Made by a program: the position numbers and the translations under genes
Origin: Kushneria phyllosphaerae
GTDB lineage: Bacteria > Pseudomonadota > Gammaproteobacteria > Pseudomonadales > Halomonadaceae
DNA length: 64,000 nucleotides
Direction of reading: 5' to 3'
Assembly (NCBI RefSeq): GCF_900312995.1
Contig: NZ_ONZI01000001.1
Location: 1,054,001 to 1,118,000, forward strand
The notes under the pieces: generated by a model
What the model was told of the DNA's origin: nothing
The model's database searches: none
The model's input: the letters and a program-made list of their open reading frames with translations, nothing else
Shown: piece after piece, positions 7,242-16,775 of the stretch
Layout of the letters: the number at the start of each line of letters is the position of its first letter
How positions within the stretch are numbered: the first letter of the stretch is position 1

Positions 7242-8987
7242 ATGAGCCAGGAAGACCGGCCGGATAGCCCCTCCACCGCCCCGCTTGCCAACGAGCGGGC
7301 CCATACCCGTCGCCATTCATCGCTGGTGGTTGACGGCCCCGGCAAGGCTGCCAGCCGCGCCATGCTGCGCGCCGTGGGTTTTAGTGATGAGGATTTCAAA
7401 AAGCCTCAGGTCGGGATTGCCTCGACCTGGAGTCGCGTCACCCCCTGCAATAGCCACATCAACGTGCTGGCCGATGCGGCCAGTGACGGTGCCGATGAAG
7501 CCGGCGGCAAGGGCGTGGTGTTCAACACCATTACCATCAGTGACGGCATCGCCAACGGCACCGAGGGCATGAAGTATTCGATGATCTCGCGCGAGGTCAT
7601 TGCCGACTCCATCGAGACCGTGGCTGGCTGTGAAGGCTTTGACGGCGTGATCGCTATTGGCGGCTGCGACAAGAACATGCCTGGTTGCATGATGGGTCTG
7701 GCGCGCCTGGACCGTCCCGGTATTTTCGTTTACGGCGGCACCATTTTGCCGGGTGAAGGCCATACCGATATCGTGTCGGTGTTTGAAGCGATGGGCGCCC
7801 ACTCCCAGGGCAACATGGATCTCATTGACGTCAAGCGCATCGAAGAGACCGCCATCCCCGGCCCCGGCTCGTGCGGCGGCATGTATACCGCCAACACCAT
7901 GGCCTCGGCCATCGAAGCGCTCGGCATGAGTCTGCCGAACTCCTCGGCGCAAAACGCCGTATCGCAGACCAAGCAGGACGACAGTCGCGAAGCCGGCGCT
8001 GCCGTTCTCAAGCTGCTCGAGCTCGACATCAAACCGTCCGACATCATGACGCGCAAGGCGTTTGAAAACGCCGTGACCGTGGTCATCAGTCTCGGGGGGT
8101 CGACCAATGCGGTGCTTCACCTGATCGCGATTGCCAACACCATCGGCGTGGAATTGACGCTGGATGACTTTACCGAAATCGGCAAGCGCGTGCCGGTGGT
8201 GGCGGATCTGCGCCCCAGCGGTCATTACATGATGAGCGAGCTGGTCGCCATCGGCGGTATTCAGCCGCTGATGAAGATCCTGCTTGATGCCGGGCTTTTG
8301 CACGGCGATTGCCTGACCGTGACCGGTCAGACGCTGGCCGAGAACCTGGCCGATGTGGCGCCCTATCCGGAAGGTCAGAACATCATCAAGCCGCTGGACA
8401 ACCCCATCAAGGCGTCCAGCCACCTGCGCGTGCTTTACGGTAACCTGGCGCCGGAAGGCTCGGTCGCCAAGATCACCGGCAAGGAAGGCACCCGCTTTAC
8501 CGGTACGGCGCGCGTGTTCAATTCCGAAGAGGAAGCGCAGGCGCGCATCAACGACCTGACCGTGGTCGCTGGCGACGTGCTGGTGATTCGCTATGAAGGC
8601 CCGCGCGGCGGCCCGGGCATGCGTGAAATGCTCACGCCGACGTCGGCCATCATGGGTCGCGGTCTGGGGGATGCCGTGGCGCTGATTACCGACGGGCGCT
8701 TCTCCGGCGGCAGCCACGGCTTCGTGGTGGGTCACATCACGCCGGAAGCCTTTAACGGCGGGCCGATCGCGCTGGTCGAGGATGGTGACGAGATCACCAT
8801 TGATGCCGAAAACGACGTCATGACCCTGCACATCGATGACGCCGAGATGACGCGTCGGCGTGACGCCTGGCAGCGGCCGAAGCCGCGCTATACCCGCGGT
8901 GCGATGGCCAAGTATGCCCGTACCGTCAGCTCGGCCTCTCTCGGCGCCCTGACCGATCTGCCGGAAGCGACTGACGATCTGAACTGA
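7242..8987 (+). CDS. ilvD: Dihydroxy-acid dehydratase
   Basis: 581 residues, full length for the family. It dehydrates 2,3-dihydroxy-isovalerate and -methylvalerate to the 2-keto acids in valine, leucine and isoleucine synthesis. The three iron-sulfur Cys ligands are visible: C69 in TPCNSH, C142 in [10 protein letters not shown] and C211 in [13 protein letters not shown]. The [15 protein letters not shown] signature is near the C-terminus. The sequence resembles the shorter bacterial/plant-type [2Fe-2S] enzymes more than the E. coli type. The start at ATG 7242 is assumed; the frame is open further upstream (TTG 7179, ATG 7194), and none has a strong ribosome site. The gene is monocistronic with a long leader (6969-7241) and ends in a strong terminator. 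Confidence 0.97.
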   Translation: MSQEDRPDSPSTAPLANERAHTRRHSSLVVDGPGKAASRAMLRAVGFSDEDFKKPQVGIASTWSRVTPCNSHINVLADAASDGADEAGGKGVVFNTITISDGIANGTEGMKYSMISREVIADSIETVAGCEGFDGVIAIGGCDKNMPGCMMGLARLDRPGIFVYGGTILPGEGHTDIVSVFEAMGAHSQGNMDLIDVKRIEETAIPGPGSCGGMYTANTMASAIEALGMSLPNSSAQNAVSQTKQDDSREAGAAVLKLLELDIKPSDIMTRKAFENAVTVVISLGGSTNAVLHLIAIANTIGVELTLDDFTEIGKRVPVVADLRPSGHYMMSELVAIGGIQPLMKILLDAGLLHGDCLTVTGQTLAENLADVAPYPEGQNIIKPLDNPIKASSHLRVLYGNLAPEGSVAKITGKEGTRFTGTARVFNSEEEAQARINDLTVVAGDVLVIRYEGPRGGPGMREMLTPTSAIMGRGLGDAVALITDGRFSGGSHGFVVGHITPEAFNGGPIALVEDGDEITIDAENDVMTLHIDDAEMTRRRDAWQRPKPRYTRGAMAKYARTVSSASLGALTDLPEATDDLN

Positions 8988-9010
8988 TCGCCCGCCTGTC
9001 CCTGCATGAC

Positions 9011-9041
9011 AACGCCCCGGCCATGGTCGGGGCGTTTTTTT
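9011..9041 (+). terminator. Rho-independent terminator of ilvD
   Basis: ACGCCCCG and CGGGGCGT form the stem around loop GCCATGGT, followed by T7. It begins 24 bases after the ilvD stop. Confidence 0.93.
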
Positions 9042-9177
9042 GTCCCTTTTACTGTTTTATGAGCATAAGTAGATGTAATGTCGATTTGGCCTCAAGTGGC
9101 ATCCACGACGGACGATAGAAACCAAAACAACCTAACGTGGTGGCCTGGCCGGTCAGCCTTTAGACAGGATCGGAACG

Positions 9178-11115
9178 ATGTACTCTCTACTTTCAAACCT
9201 GGCGTTACGCTACAAGTTCATGATATTGGGCTTTTTGGCCCTGTTGATAACCATCATTCCCACGGTGCTGTTCACACAATCCATTAATGATTCACTGGAT
9301 AATCGGGTAGCCCGCCTGCAGGGACTGGCGCCGGAGCGTGCCATCGTGACCGCGATTGGTCTGACCCAAAAGCATCGGGGCATGTGTGCCCGTCTGCTCA
9401 ATGGCGATGCTTCGGCCCGGGCGCCCTGCCAGGCGTTGAGGGATCAGGCCGATCAGGCCTACGCCCGCACGGCCGAGCTGATCGCCACTCAGTCAGACAA
9501 TGACAATGCTACCGAGACCTGGCAATCGATCACCCAGGAGTGGCAAGACGTCAAGGCATTGTTTGGCAGTGACCTGCCCGAGGCATCGCGAAGTTTCGAG
9601 GTGCATACGGCGCTTATCAGAAACATGCTGGAAGCCGCCCGTTATCTGCTGGATGATTTCCGGCTGAGCCTGACGTCACAGCCTGATGTCTATCAGCTGG
9701 TGCAGAGTCTTTTTGTGGAAATGCCGGCACTGACTGAAGCGTTGGGACAGCTGCGGGGTCGCGGTGCCGGGCAGCTTGCCCGCGGGGAGGCAAGTGTGGC
9801 TGAGCGCAGCATCATGGAGGCGTTGCGGATTCAGGCACTGGGCAATCACCGGGTGCTTGAGCATGGCCTGGAAAGTGTGATGCTGTACCACCCAGAAATG
9901 GAGGCTGCACTCCAGGAGCCCCTGAAAACGGCGACCACACAGCTGATGCAGGGACTGTCTCTGGTCAAGGATGTAATCCTTCAGGCGCAGTCACTGGAAG
10001 CGGCACCACAGGATTATTTCAATACGCTGACGTCTACCATTGAGGCCCAGCTGGCCCTGAGTGATGTAGCGGTCAGCCAGCTGCAGGATCAACTGCAGCA
10101 TCAGATCAGCGACCTGCAACAGCAGAAATGGGGACTGCTGGGCGTGCTTGGTGCCGGTCTGTTGCTGGCCCTGGGGCTGGGCACGATAGTGGCCCGGGCG
10201 ATCGTGCGGCCGATTCACGATGCTGTCGATATGGCCCGCCGGGTAGCGGATGGCGATCTCACAGGTCGATTAACGGTGCGGGGCCGTGATGAGTGCGCCC
10301 ATCTCGCGCGTGCCCTCAATGAGATGGGAGAGGGGCTGACCCGGATAGTGAGCGAGGTGCGCAACGGCTCGGAAACCATTGCCACGGCCGCCGGTCAGAT
10401 CGCCTCGGCCAACATGGACATGTCACAGCGTACCGAGGAACAGGCCGCGTCGCTTGAGCAGACCTCGGCCAGCACCCAGCAGATTCACACCACGGCCGGC
10501 CGCAACGCCGAGCACACGCGCGAAGCCGGCGACATGGCGCTGAGTGCCTCGCGTACGGCGAAGGAAAGCGGCGACCTCATTCACGGCGTGGTGGCCACCA
10601 TGCAGGCCATTCACCAGGACTCCGATCGCATGTCGGAGATCATCTCCATGATCGACAGCATCGCCTTTCGCACCAATTTGCTGGCTCTGAACGCCTCGAT
10701 CGAAGCGGCCCGTGCGGGTGAGCATGGTCGCGGTTTCGCCGTGGTGGCCAGCGAGGTCCGCGGTCTGGCGCAGCGCAGCGCCTCAGCTGCAGACGATATT
10801 CGCTCTCTGATCGAAACCTCCGGCGAACGAGTGCGCGACGGAGTAACTCAGGTAGATCAAGCGGGCAGCGCCATGCAGACGCTGCAGGATGGCATAGAGC
10901 GCGTTGCTGCCATCACCGATGAAATAAGGGTCGGCTCGGACGAGCAGAGCACGGGTATCGACCAGATTCACCAGGCCATCAGCCAGATGGACGACGTCAC
11001 GCAGCGCAATGCCGCCATGGTTGAGCAGACGTCGGCCGCTGCCACATCTCTGGAGGAGCAGACCGAAATCCTGCGCCGCCTGATGGCTTCGTTCAGACTT
11101 CAGGCCACGAGCTGA
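9178..11115 (+). CDS. Methyl-accepting chemotaxis protein
   Basis: 645-residue transmembrane chemoreceptor. A first membrane helix (about 13-36) precedes a long, mostly helical periplasmic sensor region (37-315). It is followed by a second membrane helix (about 317-339), a HAMP linker with RPIHDAVDMARRVADGDL, and a cytoplasmic coiled-coil signalling domain. The conserved hairpin tip, IDSIAFRTNLLALNASIEAARAGEHGRGFAVV in family terms, lies at about 491-522 and contacts CheA/CheW. The tail ends in LRRLMASFRL without a CheR-binding NWETF-type pentapeptide. The sensor region is not one I can assign to a ligand. No che genes are adjacent. The ATG is preceded by AGGATCGGAACG, and the gene ends in a strong terminator. 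Confidence 0.95.
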   Translation: MYSLLSNLALRYKFMILGFLALLITIIPTVLFTQSINDSLDNRVARLQGLAPERAIVTAIGLTQKHRGMCARLLNGDASARAPCQALRDQADQAYARTAELIATQSDNDNATETWQSITQEWQDVKALFGSDLPEASRSFEVHTALIRNMLEAARYLLDDFRLSLTSQPDVYQLVQSLFVEMPALTEALGQLRGRGAGQLARGEASVAERSIMEALRIQALGNHRVLEHGLESVMLYHPEMEAALQEPLKTATTQLMQGLSLVKDVILQAQSLEAAPQDYFNTLTSTIEAQLALSDVAVSQLQDQLQHQISDLQQQKWGLLGVLGAGLLLALGLGTIVARAIVRPIHDAVDMARRVADGDLTGRLTVRGRDECAHLARALNEMGEGLTRIVSEVRNGSETIATAAGQIASANMDMSQRTEEQAASLEQTSASTQQIHTTAGRNAEHTREAGDMALSASRTAKESGDLIHGVVATMQAIHQDSDRMSEIISMIDSIAFRTNLLALNASIEAARAGEHGRGFAVVASEVRGLAQRSASAADDIRSLIETSGERVRDGVTQVDQAGSAMQTLQDGIERVAAITDEIRVGSDEQSTGIDQIHQAISQMDDVTQRNAAMVEQTSAAATSLEEQTEILRRLMASFRLQATS

Positions 11116-11143
11116 ACCTCTAAAACGCGGCAATTCTGACATC

Positions 11144-11177
11144 AAAACGCCCCGGCCACGGCCGGGGCGTTTTTTTG
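11144..11177 (+). terminator. Bidirectional terminator between the chemoreceptor and aminopeptidase P genes
   Basis: Near-perfect palindrome with arm AAAACGCCCCGGCC and its complement, A4 on one side and T7 on the other, between two convergent genes. Confidence 0.93.
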
Positions 11178-11202
11178 CCTGCTTGTATCTTTTTCTGCGT
11201 AC

Positions 11203-13023
11203 TTAGAGCGTCAGCGGCTGCGTCTTGTCGGCAAGCCAGGCGCGGGTCTCATCATCGAGCGTGGGCGACAGGCGCTCAAACACCGTGCGATGGTAGTCAT
11301 CCAGCCAGGTCATTTCGTCTTCACGCAGCAGCGTGGGTTCGATCAGGCGAGTATCGATGGGGCACAGCGTGAGCGTCTCGAAATCGAGAAAGGCGTCATC
11401 AGTGAGAGGGTCAACCTGCGTTACGAGACGGTTGGCGACCAGATTTTCGATGCGAATGCCCCATTGGCCGGGGCGATAAAGCCCTGGCTCGATCGAGGTG
11501 ATCATGCCTTCACGCATGGCGGTCTGCGGTGTGGGCTGCGCGCCGCGCGAGATCACCTGCGGGCCTTCATGGACGTTGAGGAAATAGCCCACCCCGTGGC
11601 CGGTGCCATGACCGTAATCAAGGCCTGCCTCCCATAGCGGTGTCCGGGCGATGGCGTCCAGCCGCGGCGCTTCGATGCCTTCGGGGAAGCGGGACCGTGA
11701 CAGCGCCATCATGCCCTTGAGCACGCGGGTATAGTCGGCCCTTTGAGCCGATGTTGGCTCGCCCACCGGGATGACCCGGGTGATGTCGGTGGTGCCGTCA
11801 AGATACTGGGCCCCGGAGTCGATCAGCAAAAGCCCCTGACCCTTGATGCTGGAATGCGCCGCCTCGGTGGCGCGGTAGTGCGGCAGCGCGCCATTGGCGT
11901 TGAAGCCGGCAATGGTGGGAAAGCTGCGCGAGATGAAGTGCTTCTCCCGCGTGCGCTCGGCCGTGAGGCGTGCATCGATGGTCAGCTCGGTGATCGCCTC
12001 CCCACGTTCCAGCGTCGCCTCGAGCCAGCAGAGAAACCGGCACAGGGCGGCGCCATCACGCGTCATGGCCGCGCGGATGTGGTCGATCTCCGCCTCGCTT
12101 TTGCAGGCCTTGGCCAGCGTGGTCGGCTGAAAGGCCTCCACAAGCGTGACCTGACCGGACAGGGCCTGAACCAGTGACAGCGTCACCCGTGCCGGGTCGA
12201 GCAGAAGCCGCGTGCTTTCGGGCAGGCGGGTCAGGGCATCGAGGGCCTCGGCATAGTCATGCAGGAATACGCCATCGTCGGCCAGCGCCTCGCGAAGTAC
12301 CGCAGAGACCTTGTCCTGATCGATGAACAACCGAACATGATGCGCATCGACCAGCGCATGGGCCAGAAACACCGGGTTGTAGTCCACGTCGCTGCCGCGC
12401 AGATTGAAAAGCCAGGCGATGTCGTCAAGCGTCGAGATCAGATGGGCATCGGCGCCGGCCTCATCCATGGCCTGGCGCAGCTGCTTCAGGCGATCAATGC
12501 GGGTCTGGCCGGCAAAGGTGTCGTCATGGGGCGTGACTGGTGCCTGGGGCAGGGCCGGGCGATCGAGCCAGATCTCCTCGAGCAGGTCCCGGTCACTTTT
12601 GATCGTGACGCCCTCGCCCAGCCGCGCGGTGAAGGCGCGATGGGCGGCCAGCGGCAGCACGGCCCCATCAAGCCCCAGGGTAATGGCGCCCGTATGGTTG
12701 GCGTCGAGCCAGTCAATCGGCGCCAGAATCTGCTGGCCCTGAGCCACCTTCATCATCTTGATGCCGCTGCCGGAAAGTTCCTTGTCGGCCTGTACCCAGT
12801 AGCGACTGTCGACCCAGAGCCCGGCAAAGCCATGCGTGACCAGCAGCGTACCGACCGAGCCGGTAAAGCCGGTCAGCCATTCGCGACCCTGCCAGTGGCC
12901 GGGCAGATACTCCGACAGGTGTGGATCAGAGGAGGGCACCAGCCAGGCATCAATGCCGTGCGTCGTCATGGCCTGGCGCAGGGCGTCGATGCGTTGTGAA
13001 GGAGTGTCGACTAGAGCGGTCAT
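11203..13023 (-). CDS. pepP: Xaa-Pro aminopeptidase (aminopeptidase P, M24B)
   Basis: 606 residues, matching the long three-domain aminopeptidase P form (human XPNPEP1-like) rather than the 440-residue E. coli PepP. Two creatinase N-terminal domains (about 10-150 and 160-310) are followed by the pita-bread catalytic domain (about 315-545) and a C-terminal extension. Dinuclear metal ligands are visible in LIDSGAQY (Asp), GTTDITR (Asp), GHGTGHGVG (His), SIEPGLY (Glu) and RIENL (Glu). It removes N-terminal residues preceding proline in the cytoplasm. It follows a POT-family peptide permease with a 4-base ATGA overlap, so uptake of peptides and their hydrolysis are translationally coupled. Confidence 0.93.
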   Translation of the reverse strand: MTALVDTPSQRIDALRQAMTTHGIDAWLVPSSDPHLSEYLPGHWQGREWLTGFTGSVGTLLVTHGFAGLWVDSRYWVQADKELSGSGIKMMKVAQGQQILAPIDWLDANHTGAITLGLDGAVLPLAAHRAFTARLGEGVTIKSDRDLLEEIWLDRPALPQAPVTPHDDTFAGQTRIDRLKQLRQAMDEAGADAHLISTLDDIAWLFNLRGSDVDYNPVFLAHALVDAHHVRLFIDQDKVSAVLREALADDGVFLHDYAEALDALTRLPESTRLLLDPARVTLSLVQALSGQVTLVEAFQPTTLAKACKSEAEIDHIRAAMTRDGAALCRFLCWLEATLERGEAITELTIDARLTAERTREKHFISRSFPTIAGFNANGALPHYRATEAAHSSIKGQGLLLIDSGAQYLDGTTDITRVIPVGEPTSAQRADYTRVLKGMMALSRSRFPEGIEAPRLDAIARTPLWEAGLDYGHGTGHGVGYFLNVHEGPQVISRGAQPTPQTAMREGMITSIEPGLYRPGQWGIRIENLVANRLVTQVDPLTDDAFLDFETLTLCPIDTRLIEPTLLREDEMTWLDDYHRTVFERLSPTLDDETRAWLADKTQPLTL

Positions 13024-14558
13024 TGCGGTGTCTCCGAGGTGCCTGATTCAGCGGTGCGGCTGTGGGTCAGCAGGCGGCGGATGGGTTTGATCAATATCAT
13101 GAGTATGACCGCCCCGATCAACAGCGCCAGCGCGCAGCGCCCAAAAAGTTCAGGCAATTGGGTGACATGTTCGGGGCTGACATGGCCGCCAATCAACCCG
13201 GCGACCAGGTTCCCCAGCGCCGAGGCGGCAAACCAGATCCCCATGATCTGGCCACGCATGGACATCGGTGCCAGCTCCGTCATGGTCGATAGTCCCACCG
13301 GGCTCAGGCAGAGCTCGCCCAGGGTGAGCAGCAAAAGACTGGCCACGATCCACAGCGGTGAGACCAGACCGGCACCGTCAACGACCTGCCAGGCGGCCAT
13401 CACCATCAGGCCAAAGCCTGCGGCAGCGAACACGAGACCGGCGCCGAACTTGGCAACGCTTGACGGCTCAAAACCGCGTCGTGCCATGGCCGGCCACAGC
13501 CAGCCAAACAGCGGTGCCAGCACAATGATGAACAGCGGATTGAGTGACTGGAACCAGAGCACCGGAATGTCAAAGCCCATGACCTGACGGTTGGTGTAAT
13601 CCGAGGCAAACAGGTTATAGGAGGTAGGCTGCTGTTCGAAGGAAGCCCAGAACAGGGCCGCGGCCATGAACAGAATCAGACAGACAATGACACGGGCCTG
13701 CTCGTGCCGGTTGAGGCCGTTGAAAAACATCAGATAGATGAACCAGCCCAGCACGCACAGCCCCACTACATAGCTCATGGCGGTGGCGATGGCGACCGGG
13801 TTGAAGGTAATGACGCCGGACAGGCCGAGCGCGGTCACCAGCGCCACCAGCAGCAGACAGATCGTCACGCCGATGCCGACATGGCGGCGTTGATTGACCG
13901 GCGCATCCCAGCTCGATTCGCGCCCGTGCTCCCGGTCAAAACGCTGCATGGCCGGAACTGCGGTGAGCCGGAAGATGATCAGCGCGAGCAACATGCCGAG
14001 ACCGCCGGCGCCAAAGCCCCAGTGCCAGCCAATGTTTTCCATGGCAAACCCCGTCACCAGCGGGGCGATCAGCCCGCCCAGATTGATGCCCATGTAGAAA
14101 ATCGAGAAACCGCCGTCACGGCGCGCATCGCCCTCTTTATAGAGGGTGCCGACCATGACCGAGATACAGGTCTTGAAGATCCCTGAGCCCAGCACGAGCA
14201 GAATCAACCCGATATAGAACATCGGTGTGCCCCAGAGTGCCGACAGCGCGATGGACAGATGACCCAGCGCAATCAGAATCGAGCCATACCAGACCGCGCG
14301 ACGCTGGCCCAGCCAGTTGTCGGCCAGCCAGCCGCCCGGCAGCGTGCTCAGATAAATCATGCCGCCAAAGATGCCCACGATGGCAGCGGCGGTATCGCGG
14401 GGAATGCCCAGCCCACCGTCGGCAAGCGCTGCCGCCATATAGAGCACCAGCAGCGGACGAATGCCATAAAACGAGAAACGCTCCCACATTTCAGTGAAAA
14501 AGAGCGGCCCCAGCGGGCGAGGGTGGCCAAAAAAGCCGCGTTCAGAGGAAGTTGCCAT
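13020..14558 (-). CDS. POT family proton-coupled peptide transporter
   Basis: 512 residues with about 12-14 membrane helices. POT/PTR2 hallmarks are present: EMWERFSFYGIRPLLVLYM in helix 1 (ExxERFxYYG motif), GGWLADNWLGQRRAV between helices 2 and 3, and FSIFYMGINLGGL (PTR2 signature). It imports di- and tripeptides with protons across the inner membrane. I chose ATG 14558 because the family motif begins about 20 residues later; the longer frame to 14690 adds 44 residues that do not look like protein. Its stop overlaps the start of the aminopeptidase gene, indicating an operon for peptide use. Confidence 0.93.
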   Translation of the reverse strand: MATSSERGFFGHPRPLGPLFFTEMWERFSFYGIRPLLVLYMAAALADGGLGIPRDTAAAIVGIFGGMIYLSTLPGGWLADNWLGQRRAVWYGSILIALGHLSIALSALWGTPMFYIGLILLVLGSGIFKTCISVMVGTLYKEGDARRDGGFSIFYMGINLGGLIAPLVTGFAMENIGWHWGFGAGGLGMLLALIIFRLTAVPAMQRFDREHGRESSWDAPVNQRRHVGIGVTICLLLVALVTALGLSGVITFNPVAIATAMSYVVGLCVLGWFIYLMFFNGLNRHEQARVIVCLILFMAAALFWASFEQQPTSYNLFASDYTNRQVMGFDIPVLWFQSLNPLFIIVLAPLFGWLWPAMARRGFEPSSVAKFGAGLVFAAAGFGLMVMAAWQVVDGAGLVSPLWIVASLLLLTLGELCLSPVGLSTMTELAPMSMRGQIMGIWFAASALGNLVAGLIGGHVSPEHVTQLPELFGRCALALLIGAVILMILIKPIRRLLTHSRTAESGTSETPQ

Positions 14559-14781
14559 GACAGTATCCAGCAGGTAAGACCCGGAATCGAAGCGGCCGGT
14601 GAGGCCTGTGATAAACGTCGTGCACCATACGAGCCGCCATCGCCGGGTGCAAACCATCATTGGTGTGAGCGCCTGACGCCAGCGAATCATTTGCCATGTT
14701 CGAAAGCTCTGAAAGAATTGTCGGGTAAGTTGGCAAGAGTGTTCCTACACTCAACAGGAAGCCAACCTTCAGGGATGAATC

Positions 14782-15150
14782 ATGAAAGTACACAAGGGTA
14801 TGTGGTGTGCCGGCGCTCTGGCGCTGGCGATGAGCGGCTTTGGTCAGGTGGCGCAGGCAGGGTCTGTGGAAGAGTCTGCCGATGTGCCCCAGGCCGACCG
14901 CGAACTGGTCAACAAGTGTCATGAAGCGGCCATGAACAGCAAGGACAAGGATACCTTCGAAAGTTCCCAGCTTCTGATGGAACAGCAAAACGCCGGTGAT
15001 TATGAAAAGGGCGAAGAGCTCCTTCTTCACATCAATATGCTGGGCCACGGTACCACCATCTACAACGTCAGCTGCAACGTGGATGAGCAGGGCAACGTGA
15101 CCTACGAAGATTTTCAAAAGGCGGGCACACCGGCAGGTTCCACACGCTGA
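14782..15150 (+). CDS. Small exported protein of unknown function
   Basis: 122 residues. Residues 1-26 form a Sec signal peptide (basic start, GALALAMSGFG core, cleavage after AQA). The mature part (about 96 residues) is acidic, with Cys in VNKCHEA and YNVSCNV that may form a disulfide. I recognise no family. A plausible ribosome site (AGGGATG) precedes the ATG and a hairpin terminator follows, so it is a single-gene unit. It is divergent from the peptide transporter gene. Confidence 0.75.
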   Translation: MKVHKGMWCAGALALAMSGFGQVAQAGSVEESADVPQADRELVNKCHEAAMNSKDKDTFESSQLLMEQQNAGDYEKGEELLLHINMLGHGTTIYNVSCNVDEQGNVTYEDFQKAGTPAGSTR

Positions 15151-15172
15151 TCAACGTTTCGAATATCCATGT

Positions 15173-15199
15173 GAAAGGCCCCATTCGGGGCCTTTCTGC
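15173..15199 (+). terminator. Terminator after the small exported protein
   Basis: GAAAGGCCCC and GGGGCCTTTC form a perfect 10-bp stem with loop ATTC; the 3' arm supplies a short T-rich end. It lies 22 bases past the stop codon. Confidence 0.8.
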
Positions 15200-15228
15200 T
15201 GTCAGGACCTTTTGCCACAGGAGGGGAC

Positions 15229-15741
15229 ATGGCGCTCTCGCTGTGTGAGCAGACGCTTTTTTCCATCGACACGCCCATCGGCGTGATCAGTGACACGCAC
15301 GGGCTGTTGCGCGATGACGCCTTGAAGGCGCTTGAGGGCTGCGCATTGATTCTGCATCTGGGGGATGTCGGTAACCGAGGGATTCTTGAACAGCTGGCGG
15401 GTCTGGCCCCGCTGATCGCCGTGCGCGGCAACATCGACCGGGAAACGTGGTGTGAGGCGCTGCCGGTGCATCGCGATATCGTGGTGAACGGCTGGCAGCT
15501 GCACCTGGTGCATGACATTGCCGATGCCAATGCTGCAATGACCTGTGACGCCGTGTTGTTCGGCCACTCGCACAAGCCGCGTCAGCAGTGGGTCGAGAAG
15601 AGCTCCGAAAAACGTCAGCTTTACTTTAATCCGGGAAGCGCCGGCAAGCGTCGCTTTAAACTACCCATCACGGCCGGCAGGCTTGATGCCCGAAAGGACA
15701 GGCTGTGCAGTGGCGTGATGCATTTCGTACTGGAGAGCTGA
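15229..15741 (+). CDS. YfcE/MJ0936-type metallophosphoesterase
   Basis: 170-residue calcineurin-like phosphoesterase of the small YfcE class. Metal-binding motifs appear in order: SDTHG (D22, H24), GDVGN (D46), RGNID (Asn about 69), H at HLVHD and GHSHKP (about 112). Such enzymes cleave phosphodiesters, for example cyclic nucleotides, in the cytoplasm. The ATG has a strong AGGAGGGG site four bases upstream. The stop codon lies inside the stem of a downstream hairpin. Confidence 0.92.
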   Translation: MALSLCEQTLFSIDTPIGVISDTHGLLRDDALKALEGCALILHLGDVGNRGILEQLAGLAPLIAVRGNIDRETWCEALPVHRDIVVNGWQLHLVHDIADANAAMTCDAVLFGHSHKPRQQWVEKSSEKRQLYFNPGSAGKRRFKLPITAGRLDARKDRLCSGVMHFVLES

Positions 15742-15763
15742 TGCCCGGCACTTGCCGGGCATC
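15740..15763 (+). other. Hairpin at the end of the phosphoesterase gene
   Basis: GATGCCCGGCA and TGCCGGGCATC pair across a two-base CT spacer; the stop codon is part of the stem. There is no T-run, so it may stabilise the transcript or act as a weak terminator between convergent genes. Confidence 0.55.
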
Positions 15764-15803
15764 ATGGGTCGGTTTCAGCGATTGGTTGTAGGCACGGATC
15801 GCG

Positions 15804-16634
15804 TTACATCGGCGGGACGGTGCCGTCCAGGCCGACAATCACGACCTTCGCCTGTACGGGCGAGGCGGACAGGTCACCGGCCACAAAGACCGCTTCACCC
15901 TTTTTGATGTCGTCCATGGTGGCTTTCTGGACGGCCACGACCGGCACATCACGCGGGACCATGATCTGCTTTTTGCCGTTACCGTAATCCACGGTCAGGG
16001 TCATCATGTTCTGATCAGCACTTTTTGATTCGCTGACGGTGCCATTGGTCATGCTTGAGCCGCCGCCGCCCATCTTGCCGTCACCGGTCTTGCTGACGGT
16101 GCCGTTGGTCATGCTTGAGCCACCGCCGGTGCCACCCATCTTGCCCTCACCGGCCTTGCTGACGGTGCCATTGGTCATGGTCGAGCCATCACCGGCGCCG
16201 CCCATTTTTCCACCACCCATCTGCTCGCCGCCGGCGCTGTCATGGCCACGCGGCATGTCCCAGGGGTAGTCGCCTTCCCCGGTGCCCTTCATCGATTCAG
16301 GAAAGACCACCACTTCCAGTGCTTTTGAGGGCTGGCCGTTCTCGCCCGGGGCATTGGCAGTGCCGATAAAGGTGCCTTCCTTGATCTCGTCAAGACTTGA
16401 CGGTGTGACACCGGCCACGCGCGTCTGGTCATTGAGGGTGACTTCATGCGTATCGCCACCGCTGGTGGACGTTACGGTAAAACCGTGATCGCTGACCGCG
16501 CTGATGGTACCGCGCAGGTGCTCGGGGGTTTTGGCAGGGCTATCGGCGGCCAGTGCGGTGCCGGCCGAAAAAGCGCAGGCCAGTGCGATGGCCGAGGCCA
16601 GTAAGGTGGGGCGAGCCGTTTTATACAGAGTCAT
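15804..16634 (-). CDS. Exported repeat protein with two small beta domains
   Basis: 276 residues. Signal peptide 1-30 ends at TALAA. The mature protein has an N-terminal domain (about 36-110; HLRGTISAVSDHGFTVTS, then THEVTLNDQTRV). A Gly/Met/Ser/Thr-rich repeat region follows (about 125-205), with three copies of a unit containing KMGG and SSMTNGTVSK. A C-terminal domain (about 207-276; MMTLTVDYGNGKKQIMVPRDVPVV) completes it. The two end domains look like OB-like DUF5666-type modules: short strands with a 'V.D....I..G' pattern. The domain name is my inference from pattern. ATG 16634 was chosen because GGAG lies 6 bases upstream. Function unknown; it is probably periplasmic or cell-surface. 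Confidence 0.72.
   Translation of the reverse strand: MTLYKTARPTLLASAIALACAFSAGTALAADSPAKTPEHLRGTISAVSDHGFTVTSTSGGDTHEVTLNDQTRVAGVTPSSLDEIKEGTFIGTANAPGENGQPSKALEVVVFPESMKGTGEGDYPWDMPRGHDSAGGEQMGGGKMGGAGDGSTMTNGTVSKAGEGKMGGTGGGSSMTNGTVSKTGDGKMGGGGSSMTNGTVSESKSADQNMMTLTVDYGNGKKQIMVPRDVPVVAVQKATMDDIKKGEAVFVAGDLSASPVQAKVVIVGLDGTVPPM
16032..16211. repeat. Degenerate 60/66-bp tandem repeats in the exported repeat protein gene
   Basis: The core GCTGACGGTGCCATTGGTCA recurs at 16032, 16092 and 16158 (period 60 then 66 bases), with diverged copies. It encodes the Met-Thr-Asn-Gly-Thr-Val-Ser units joining the two folded domains. Confidence 0.85.
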
Positions 16635-16775
16635 CAACATCTCCAGAATCGGATAAAAAGCGGGTCCAGGGTCATGAAACCTCTCCCCGGATGTTCTTTA
16701 GTTCAGCCTGGCGTAAGCTTTTGTCAAACGCAGACCGGTCATACACGACCAAAGCGGTAGACATGGCCATAGGGG

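Noticed and set aside
7317..8831. 504-codon minus-strand ORF
   Set aside because: Antisense to ilvD, arising from codon bias; His/Gly/Arg-rich translation with no family pattern.
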